Assembly: GCA_034433995.1 (NCBI GenBank)
Contig: DAOTZU010000199.1
Span: 1-28,247, forward strand
Direction of reading: 5' to 3'
Length of the DNA stretch: 28,247 nt
Origin: DAOTZU01 sp034433995
Lineage (GTDB): Bacteria; Chloroflexota; Anaerolineae; UBA1429
A program made the translations under genes and the position numbers. Under the pieces are notes generated by a model that saw only the letters and a list, made by a program, of their open reading frames with translations, had not been told where the DNA came from and made no database searches. Positions 16,012 through 22,625 of the stretch are shown in pieces; within the stretch, counting starts at the first letter, position 1; each line of letters starts with the position of its first letter.

Positions 16012-17256
16012 TCACTCCCCCTTGGGCCGCGCCTCCAGGGTCAGGCTCACCTCCAACGTCTTGCCCTCCCGCAGGATGGTAAGGCGCACCGTCTGGCCCA
16101 CCTCGGTTTTGCGCATCAGATAGCTGATCAGATCCTCGAATTTCTTGACCGGCTCGCCGTTGATGCCGATGATGATATCGCCGCCCACAGGCACGTTCTC
16201 GCCTTGGATCCTCACCGTGCGGGTGGCCGGCCGCAGCCCCGCCCGCTCAGCGGCGCTCCCCCGGATCACCGTCGCCACCATCACGCCACGCTGATTGGCG
16301 GGCAGGCCCATGGCCTCGTTGATCAGCGGATCCAAGGTCAACGTGGTGATACCCAAGCGCGGGTGTGTGTAGGCGCCCTTGGCGATCAACACGGGCACCA
16401 CTTTGCGCACGATGTTGACCGGCACGGCGAACCCCACGCCCGCCGAAACGCCCGTCTGCGACTCGATGGCCGTGTTCACCCCCACCACCTGCCCGTTCAG
16501 ATCCAAGAGGGGGCCGCCCGAGTTGCCGGGATTGATCGCCGCATCCGTCTGGATGATATCGGGGATGGTGTAATTTCCTCCCAGGCTCCCCGAAGCCGGC
16601 AGCAGCCGCCCCAACGCGCTGACAATGCCGAAGGTCATGCTGCCCACCAGACCAAAGGGATTGCCGATGGCCACCACCTTTTGGCCCACCTTGAGTTGGT
16701 CAGAATCTCCCAGAGGCAATGGGCGCAGATCGAGGCCCGCAGGATCCACCTTGATGACGGCCAGGTCCGTATCGGGGTCGGTGCCCACCACCGTGGCCAT
16801 CACCGAGACGTCATCCCAGAAGGTCACCCGCACTTCGTCGGCCCCCTGCACCACATGGTTATTGGTGATGATGTGGCCTTCAGTATCGTACACGAACCCG
16901 GACCCTTCGCCCCGCTGATACAGATCCTGAGCGCCCGAGCGGGACGTGCTCACCCTGGTCACCACCACAATGTTCACCACGGAGGGATTCACCCGCTCGT
17001 AGAGGGCCTCCAAAGAGATCTCTTCGGCATCCAGGTAGACCGTGCGGGGGGCAGGGGTTGGCGCCACAGCGGTGGCTGTGGGCTCGGCGCGTTGCAAGGC
17101 CAAAGGTTGGGGCGTGGGGGTCAGCGCCAGCACAAGCTCGCGGAGCTCCCGCGCCCCCTCCTGGACCAAGGGGAAAGCCACACAGCCGCTCATCCCGACC
17201 AAAAGAACAAACACCAGCCCAATCAATAGCCCCAAACGGATATGGCCTCTGATCAT
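16012..17256 (-). CDS. HtrA/Deg-type serine protease with PDZ domain, lipoprotein
   Basis: The 414-residue protein is a trypsin-like S1C protease with one C-terminal PDZ domain. The catalytic triad is His134 (NNHVV), Asp164 (DTDLAV) and Ser246 (GNSGGP). The N-terminus has a short basic start, a hydrophobic stretch (8-22) and MSGC with Cys25, a likely lipobox, so the protein is probably anchored outside the membrane. A Pro/Thr-rich stretch (46-71) forms a linker. The PDZ domain is about 300-405. HtrA proteases remove damaged envelope proteins. ATG 17254-17256 has AAGGAGG upstream. It converges with corA and diverges from the Mth938-domain gene. Confidence 0.95.
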   Translation of the reverse strand: MIRGHIRLGLLIGLVFVLLVGMSGCVAFPLVQEGARELRELVLALTPTPQPLALQRAEPTATAVAPTPAPRTVYLDAEEISLEALYERVNPSVVNIVVVTRVSTSRSGAQDLYQRGEGSGFVYDTEGHIITNNHVVQGADEVRVTFWDDVSVMATVVGTDPDTDLAVIKVDPAGLDLRPLPLGDSDQLKVGQKVVAIGNPFGLVGSMTFGIVSALGRLLPASGSLGGNYTIPDIIQTDAAINPGNSGGPLLDLNGQVVGVNTAIESQTGVSAGVGFAVPVNIVRKVVPVLIAKGAYTHPRLGITTLTLDPLINEAMGLPANQRGVMVATVIRGSAAERAGLRPATRTVRIQGENVPVGGDIIIGINGEPVKKFEDLISYLMRKTEVGQTVRLTILREGKTLEVSLTLEARPKGE

Positions 17257-17281
17257 TGTATCCTCCTTCAGCGCCCAAGGA

Positions 17282-17312
17282 ATTATACAAGCAGCTCATC
17301 TTATTATACAAT
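17282..17312. promoter_or_regulatory. AT-rich divergent promoter region between htrA-like and Mth938-domain genes
   Basis: On the minus strand a TATAAT (17287-17282) lies about 26 bases before the htrA-like start. On the plus strand TATACA (17284-17289), 17-base spacer and TACAAT (17307-17312) face the Mth938-domain gene. The two overlap, so transcription in one direction could hinder the other. The -35 matches are moderate only. Confidence 0.5.
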
Positions 17313-17366
17313 AGATCATGGGGCAAAGATGAGGAGATTATGTGTGAATTGTGAAGAGGTGTGGCG

Positions 17367-17768
17367 ATGCACGACCTGTTCACCGACCCGCAAGGTCCCA
17401 TCGAGCATTTCTCCTGGGGGCGTTATGTCATCGCCGGCCAAGAACACGCCCAAAGCGAGGACGGCGAGACGGGCATGGGCAAGGACATCCGCCTCATCGG
17501 CCGCGAGGTGAGCCGCTGGGAGGAGCGCAAAGGCCACCGCCTGAAAAAGAGCATGATCACCGGGGTGTATGGGAAGGGGCTGGAGGTGCTCATCATCGGC
17601 AACGGTGTGCACGGCGCCTTGGAATGCCCCGACAAGGTGCGTGAGGATATCGCCGCCCACGGGATCCCCCGGCTCATGGTGGCCCGCACGCCGGAGGCCT
17701 GCCGCCTCTACAACCAGCTCTACCGCCAAGGGGTGCGGGTGGGGCTATTAGCCCATGGCACCTGTTGA
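17367..17768 (+). CDS. Mth938-like domain protein (DUF498)
   Basis: The 133-residue protein matches the Mth938/NDUFAF3 family. The core reads GKGLEVLIIGNGVHGALECP (about 70-89), then a GI-containing segment, TPEACRLYNQLYRQGVRVG and a final HGTC, all typical. Eukaryotic NDUFAF3 helps assemble respiratory complex I; the bacterial role is not established. ATG 17367 has GAGG seven bases upstream; GTG at 17361 is less well placed. It stands alone between an opposite-strand protease on each side. Confidence 0.88.
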   Translation: MHDLFTDPQGPIEHFSWGRYVIAGQEHAQSEDGETGMGKDIRLIGREVSRWEERKGHRLKKSMITGVYGKGLEVLIIGNGVHGALECPDKVREDIAAHGIPRLMVARTPEACRLYNQLYRQGVRVGLLAHGTC

Positions 17769-17780
17769 ACGCCTCCACCC

Positions 17781-18395
17781 TCAGACCGCGGCGCGCAGCA
17801 AGGCGATGAGGGAGGGCAATACCTGGAGCACCAAACTCACCACAGCATGGCCGGCTACAGCCGCCACAAGGCCATAGTGTTCCCGCACATAGCCATAGAT
17901 CATGCCCAAAAGGCCCATCGCCATGAACATGATGAAAACGCTCAGCAAAGGCGCCCGGGGCAAAAAGTACAGCAGCGCCGTGGCCGCATACAGGCCAATG
18001 CTCGCCGATGCGCCGCGCCCGCCTTGCACGATCCCGCGGAAAAAGTACTCCTCCACCGGCGCCGCGATGAAACAGGCCTGGTAAAAGAGCAGCACCACAT
18101 CCGAGGTGCCGTAGAGCCGTTCATTGAACAGGCGCAAGGTCTCGGGGAGAAAAGCCAACAAGGGCACCGAGATCACCAGGCCCAACAACGCCCCGCGGCC
18201 CACATTGCCCAGGGAAAAGCCCCAATCCACCGGCTGCCGGCTGCGATGGAGCAGGCTCAGCACCACCAAAGTCGTCCAGAGGAGCGCCAGGCGCGGCGGC
18301 TGCTGCAACAGGATCGTGCCCACCCCCACGCCCACAAACACCAAGAAGAGCAGATAGGGTTCCTCAAGGAACGGTTTGGGCGCGGGTTTATTCAT
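17781..18395 (-). CDS. CPBP family intramembrane metalloprotease-like protein, one motif His missing
   Basis: The 204-residue membrane protein has the CPBP (CAAX protease/bacteriocin-processing) core: PVEEYFFRG with Glu115, Glu116 and Arg120, and the last motif GHAVVS with His183. The middle motif, normally FxxxH, reads LYFLPRAPLL (142-151) with no His, and the Asn usually found after the last His is also absent. It may therefore be inactive or use other residues. The ATG overlaps the threonine aldolase stop by four bases (18392-18395), so it is the last gene of the nitrilase-aldolase operon and is translationally coupled. Confidence 0.82.
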   Translation of the reverse strand: MNKPAPKPFLEEPYLLFLVFVGVGVGTILLQQPPRLALLWTTLVVLSLLHRSRQPVDWGFSLGNVGRGALLGLVISVPLLAFLPETLRLFNERLYGTSDVVLLFYQACFIAAPVEEYFFRGIVQGGRGASASIGLYAATALLYFLPRAPLLSVFIMFMAMGLLGMIYGYVREHYGLVAAVAGHAVVSLVLQVLPSLIALLRAAV

Positions 18396-19438
18396 GCCAG
18401 CTCTTTCATCACGTGGCGGAAAACGGCCAAGGCCCGTTCGATATCGCCCCGCTCGATGCCGTAATGGGTCACGGCGCGCAGGCGCTTGGGCCCTGTGGGG
18501 TTGATCTTGACCCCCTCCGCTGCCAAGGCCTGGGAGAGGCGCGCCGGCGTGAGGTTCGGCCGGGTGACGTCCATCATGACGATGTTGCTTTGCACCGAGG
18601 CCAGATCCACCGCAAGGCCGGGGATCTCGGCCAAGCCCTTGGCCAGCAAACGGGCGTTCTCGTGGTCCTCGGCCAGGCGATCCACCATCTGCTCCAAGGC
18701 CACGATGGCCGCGGCGGCCAACACCCCCGCCTGGCGCATGCCGCCGCCCACCACCTTGCGGTTGCGCCGCGCCTCGGCGATGAACTCCCGCGTGCCCACG
18801 ATGGCCGAGCCCACGGGCGCCGCGAGGCCCTTGGAGAAGCAGAACTGCACCGAATCGGCCTGGGCAGCGATCTCGCGCGCGTCGATGCCCAAGGCCACCG
18901 CCGCGTTAAAGATGCGCGCCCCATCCAGATGCACGGCCAACCCGTGGCGCTGGGCCACCGTCTTGATGCTGGCCATCTGCGCCGGCGAGAGGACCGCGCC
19001 GCCGCAGACGTTGTGGGTGTTCTCCAGACAGATCACCCGGGTGCGGGGGAAATGGATGTTGGCCGGGTTGCGGATGGCCGCCTCCACTTCGGCCGGGTCC
19101 AACATGCCATTGGGCAAGTTGGGCACGGTGTGCACCATGGCCCCGCCCAAGGCCGAGATGCCCCCCGCCTCGTAGAGAAAGATGTGGGCCTTATCGCCCA
19201 GGATCACCTCATCCCCACGGCGACAATGGGTGAGGAGCGAGACCAGGTTGCCCATGGTACCGCTGACCACAAAGAGTGCCGCCTCTTTGCCCAAGCGTTC
19301 CGCCGCCAACTCCTCCAGGCGGTTGACCGTTGGGTCTTCGCCATAGACGTCATCGCCCAGCTCAGCGCGATACATGGCCTCGCGCATGGCCGGTGTGGGC
19401 AAAGTCACCGTATCGCTGCGCAGATCTATCACCGACAC
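18392..19438 (-). CDS. ltaE: Low-specificity L-threonine aldolase
   Basis: The 348-residue PLP enzyme splits L-threonine or allo-threonine to glycine and acetaldehyde. It starts near IDLRSDTVTLPTPAMR, the family hallmark, then GDDVYGEDPTVN, HLDGARIFNAAVAL and FCFSKGLAAPVGS with the PLP Lys at about 203. Length fits. I chose GTG 19436-19438 because AGGAGGT lies six bases upstream; a TTG at 19454-19456 in frame would place that site inside the gene. It lies 21 bases after the nitrilase homologue and overlaps the CPBP gene. Confidence 0.94.
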   Translation of the reverse strand: MSVIDLRSDTVTLPTPAMREAMYRAELGDDVYGEDPTVNRLEELAAERLGKEAALFVVSGTMGNLVSLLTHCRRGDEVILGDKAHIFLYEAGGISALGGAMVHTVPNLPNGMLDPAEVEAAIRNPANIHFPRTRVICLENTHNVCGGAVLSPAQMASIKTVAQRHGLAVHLDGARIFNAAVALGIDAREIAAQADSVQFCFSKGLAAPVGSAIVGTREFIAEARRNRKVVGGGMRQAGVLAAAAIVALEQMVDRLAEDHENARLLAKGLAEIPGLAVDLASVQSNIVMMDVTRPNLTPARLSQALAAEGVKINPTGPKRLRAVTHYGIERGDIERALAVFRHVMKELA

Positions 19439-19459
19439 GAGAGGACCTCCTGCCAAGAT

Positions 19460-20272
19460 TCAGTACATCTCTACCACTTTGCGGTAACTGCGGGGCTGCC
19501 GCGCCTGGAGGAGCTGGGTCTCCTCCTGGTAACGGCGCGCCTCATCCAGATCAACCGTCGCCAGGACCACGCCGGGCTCATCGTCCTCCAGGCGGCCATA
19601 GACCGTGCCCCGCGGCCCCACCACCATACTCTCGCCAAAGAAAGAGTAGGTGGGCTCATCGCCGACCCGGTTACACCCGGCCACGAAAAGGGCGTTCTCG
19701 TAGGCCCTGGCGAAACAATAGGTGCGCCATTCATGGCCATGGGGTTTCTCCCAGGCGGCGGAGACGCAGATGATCTCTGCCCCCATCAAGGCCAGCGAGC
19801 GCGCCGCCTCGGGGAAGGCCAGGTCCCACCCCACCAGGAGGCCCACGACGCCGAAACGGGTCTCGGCCGTCACATAGCGAAACCCGGGGCGGAACGTGAG
19901 CCGCTGTTCGCCCTTGAGGTGCACCTTCTGATAATCCGCCAGCACCTCGCCCTCGGGGCCGATAAGCAGCGCGGCGCTATAGACCACGCTCTCCACCTTT
20001 TGCTTCTCGGCCAGCCCCAGAACGATGTGGGTATCGTATTGGGCGGCGGATTGGGCCAAAGCGGCCACGGCGCGACCATCGGGGCGCTCGGCCAGGTCGG
20101 CAAAGCGGAGCCCGCACTCGTAGCCGGTGGTGCACAGCTCAGGGAAGACGATCAGATCCACCTTCTGCCGCAGGCAGATATCCTCCACCGTCTTGGTGAT
20201 GACGGCCAGGTTCTGCTCCACCTGGTGCAAAAGGGGGTGGATCTGGGCTAAAGCGATGGTGATCTGGGGCAT
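19460..20272 (-). CDS. Nitrilase-superfamily protein lacking the catalytic cysteine
   Basis: The 270-residue protein has the carbon-nitrogen hydrolase fold. Two of three catalytic residues are present: Glu45 (VFPEL) and Lys116 (YQKVHL). The third, the Cys in the usual ICxDxxFPE motif, is Gly148 in LVGWDLAFPE, encoded by GGG. Without this nucleophile normal amidase or nitrilase chemistry should not work. Other features are intact, including GDEPTYSFFGESMVVGPRG near residue 212-230, and no frameshift is seen. It is the first gene of an operon with ltaE and the CPBP gene. It could be a binding or regulatory protein, or a recently inactivated enzyme. Confidence 0.9.
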   Translation of the reverse strand: MPQITIALAQIHPLLHQVEQNLAVITKTVEDICLRQKVDLIVFPELCTTGYECGLRFADLAERPDGRAVAALAQSAAQYDTHIVLGLAEKQKVESVVYSAALLIGPEGEVLADYQKVHLKGEQRLTFRPGFRYVTAETRFGVVGLLVGWDLAFPEAARSLALMGAEIICVSAAWEKPHGHEWRTYCFARAYENALFVAGCNRVGDEPTYSFFGESMVVGPRGTVYGRLEDDEPGVVLATVDLDEARRYQEETQLLQARQPRSYRKVVEMY

Positions 20273-20331
20273 GGCTGGGGTCTCCTCCTGGACGGTGTGT
20301 ACCGCGCCAGCGCGCCGAGATATTTGAGGGG

Positions 20332-20361
20332 ATTATAAACCAATTCTTGCGCCCCGTCCAA
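20332..20361 (-). promoter_or_regulatory. Promoter for the nitrilase homologue-ltaE-CPBP operon
   Basis: On the minus strand TTGGAC (20361-20356), 18-base spacer, TATAAT (20337-20332). The -10 is perfect and the -35 weak. The start of translation is about 60 bases downstream, with GGAGGAG before the ATG. Confidence 0.55.
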
Positions 20362-20387
20362 CATCCAATTGGAAAAGGCACCTCCTC

Positions 20388-20421
20388 AGACCCGACAGGT
20401 CTCGGAAGACCTGTCGGGTCT
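20388..20421. repeat. Perfect 15-base inverted repeat
   Basis: AGACCCGACAGGTCT (20388-20402), loop CGGA, AGACCTGTCGGGTCT (20407-20421). All 15 positions pair. No T-run follows on either strand. It resembles dispersed palindromes of intergenic space in this kind of genome (recollection, not checked). Confidence 0.85.
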
Positions 20422-20431
20422 ACACGTTGCA

Positions 20432-20552
20432 CCCCCCCCAAAAAAAAAGAGGGTGTCGAGGAAGGCACCCATCGGTTAGAAACCGACGTCTGGGTATGGT
20501 AAGCCCGCGTCGCGGGCTTGGCGGGCAGAGCCGTCGGCTTCGAGCCGACGGC
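20432..20552. other. Gene-free stretch with homopolymer runs and four consecutive small hairpins
   Basis: Part of the 386-base gap between the nitrilase homologue and the ABC exporter. It begins with C8 then A9 (20432-20448). Then follow GGGTGTC/GGCACCC (20451-20457 with 20464-20470), TCGGTT/AACCGA (20472-20486), AAGCCCGC/GCGGGCTT (20501-20519) and GCCGTCGGCT/AGCCGACGGC (20530-20552, TCG loop). Three hairpins have three-base loops. No protein or known RNA is recognised. It could be a mosaic of repeats or a structured RNA. Confidence 0.65.
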
Positions 20553-20593
20553 GAGGGAGGCCCCTTCTATGGCGACTCTCCGCTTCGGGCAAC

Positions 20594-20621
20594 TTGCTCA
20601 AAACCCTGCGCAGCGTATAAT
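20594..20621 (+). promoter_or_regulatory. Promoter for the ABC exporter gene
   Basis: TTGCTC (20594-20599), 16-base spacer, TATAAT (20616-20621), then about 38 bases to the GTG start at 20659. The perfect -10 after ATG 20569 argues against that upstream in-frame start. Confidence 0.55.
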
Positions 20622-20658
20622 CGTCCGCAGTTTGCCACAATCTGGAAAGGATCGGCGT

Positions 20659-22455
20659 GTGAAACCCTTGCGCTTTGTCCTCTCTTACCTGAACCGTTAC
20701 GTCAAGCCCCTGACCATCGCCACCTTGAGCATGATCGGCCTGGTGGCCGTGCAACTTGTGGCCCCCGCGGTGGTGCGCCAACTTGTGGGCGCCGTCCAGA
20801 CGGGCATTTGGGATACGGCCTCCTCCACCATGATCACCCGCTTGGCGTTGCTCATCCTGGTGGTCTATGTGGTGCGCGCGGGGATGCGCTTCCTGAGCAG
20901 CTACATGTCTCACATCGCCGGTTGGGGCGTGGTCACCGATTGCCGCCAGCAGATTTACGAACACCTGCAGCGTCTTTCGCTACGGTTTTACGAGGATCAA
21001 CAAACCGGTCAGTTGATGTCGCGCCTGGTCAACGATTCGGATCGCTTCGAGACCCTCATCGCCCATGCCATCCCAGGGCTTTTGGTCAACCTGCTCACTC
21101 TGATCGGCGTGGGCGTCGTCCTCACCCTCATGAGCTGGAAACTGATGCTCTTGACCATGGTGCCCATCCCTTTGGTGGTCCTCTCCATGCGCTCCTTTGC
21201 CAAATATGTGCGGCCGGCCTTCCGCGAACGGCAAAAAGAGTTGGCCGAGCTCAACGCCACCTTGAGCGACAACCTGTTGGGCATCCGGGAAATCAAAGCC
21301 TTTACCCGGGAAGAGACCGAGGCCTTGCGCATCGCCAAACACCTGGATCGCTACCGTCAATCGCTGCTCAAGGCGTTGCGCCTGATGGCCACCTTCGAGC
21401 CTTTTGTAGAGTTTTCCTCGTCCCTGGGCACGATCATTGTCATTTTCTTTGGCGGCCGTCTGGCCTTCCAAGGATTGCTCTCCATCGAGAACTTGGTGGC
21501 CTTTTTCCTGTATCTGGACATGTTCTACCAGCCCGTGCGCGCCTTGAGCAGCACATGGGAACAGATCCAGGAATCGCTGGCCGGGGCCGACCGGGTGAAC
21601 GAGTTGTTGCAGGAACAGCCCGAGGTGAGCGACGCGCCCACGGCCATCGCCTTGCCGGGGCGCGCCCAAGGGGCGATCGCCTTTCGCGATGTCAGCTTCT
21701 GGTATGTACCGGAGCATAAGGTGCTGGAGCACATCACCTTGGATATTGCCCCCGGCACCGTGGTGGCCTTGGTGGGGCCCACCGGCGTGGGCAAGACCAC
21801 CCTGGTCAGCCTCATCCCTCGCTTCTACGATGTTTGCGAGGGAAGCATCACCTTGGATGGATACGACATTCGCCAGATCAAACTGGCCGACCTGCGCCGC
21901 CAGGTGAGCATCGTCCTGCAAGATGTGTTCCTCTTTCACGGCAGCGTGCGGGAGAACATCCTCTTTGGCCGGCCCGAGGCCACCGAAGAGGAGATGATCG
22001 AGGCGGCCAAGATCGCCAACGCCCACGAATTCATCGTGCAACTGCCCCAGGGCTATGACACGGTGATCGGCGAACGCGGCGTCAAGCTCTCCGGTGGGCA
22101 GAAGTAGCGGATCAGCATTGCCCGCGCCGTGCTCAAGGACGCGCCGGTGTTGATCCTGGACGAAGCCACCTCCTCCGTGGATACCCACACGGAGCTCCTC
22201 ATCCAACAAGCGCTGGAGCGCCTGATGAAGGGCCGCACCACCTTCATCATCGCCCATCGCCTCTCCACCATCCGCAACGCCGACCTGATCGTGGTCTTGG
22301 AGGGGCAGCGCATCGCCGAGATGGGCACTCACGAGCAACTGATGGCCCTGGGCGGCCTCTACCACCATCTCCACGAAGTGCAGCGGCAGATCGAGCCAGG
22401 GGACGCAACCCTCCGCGAGCAGCGCCGCCGGCTGGGCTCCTTCAGCCACAATTGA
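20659..22455 (+). pseudogene. ABC exporter (fused membrane and ATPase domains) interrupted by an amber codon
   Basis: GTG 20659 has AAAGG eight bases upstream. The frame encodes a type I exporter half-transporter: six membrane helices in residues 1-310, then the ATPase with Walker A GPTGVGKTT (about 373-381), Q-loop IVLQDVFLF and the signature LSGGQ (477-481). Codon 483 (22105-22107) is TAG in KLSGGQK*RISIARAV, where relatives have Gln (CAG). The same frame continues without change: ILDEATSSVD (Walker B and D-loop), IIAHRLSTI (switch His) and the C-terminal tail to TGA 22453-22455. Full length would be 598 residues, normal for the family. A single C-to-T change explains the stop. The truncated product lacks Walker B and cannot hydrolyse ATP. 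Either a nonsense mutation, strain variant or sequence error. Confidence 0.9.
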
Positions 22456-22573
22456 GCCTGGGACCCCTTCGCTGGGGGGCGGCGAAGATATTGAACAAGT
22501 CGTTCCACCCTATGGGCAAGGGTGTACAGGCCCAACCTATGGAAGATTTTCAGCACATTGTGGCATAGCCCTT

Positions 22574-22601
22574 TTGACTTGCTGAATTCCTCCGCTACAA
22601 T
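22574..22601 (+). promoter_or_regulatory. Promoter for the FtsX permease and FG-GAP gene pair
   Basis: TTGACT (22574-22579), 16-base spacer, TACAAT (22596-22601). The predicted start near 22608 gives a very short leader; CGGAGG lies eight bases before GTG 22626. The remaining bases from 22456 show no other feature. Confidence 0.7.
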
Positions 22602-22625
22602 GCAAGTGCATCGGAGGCAAGAGAC

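Noticed and set aside
20388..20421. Bidirectional terminator
   Set aside because: The stem is strong but no T-run follows on either strand, and it lies between divergent promoters, not after a gene.
20569..20658. N-terminal extension of the ABC exporter from ATG 20569
   Set aside because: The TATAAT at 20616-20621 would lie inside the gene, the extra residues do not resemble exporters, and GTG 20659 has a well placed ribosome site.
22105..22107. TAG read as a sense codon by an alternative genetic code
   Set aside because: Other intact genes here end in TAG at family-typical positions (GH4 at 14939-14941, CorA at 16003-16005, LarA-like at 9382-9384), so TAG is a normal stop.
20980..22449. 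Long minus-strand open frame opposite the ABC exporter
   Set aside because: The plus strand carries clear ABC motifs; the antisense product is rich in His, Gln, Gly and Ala without a recognisable domain.
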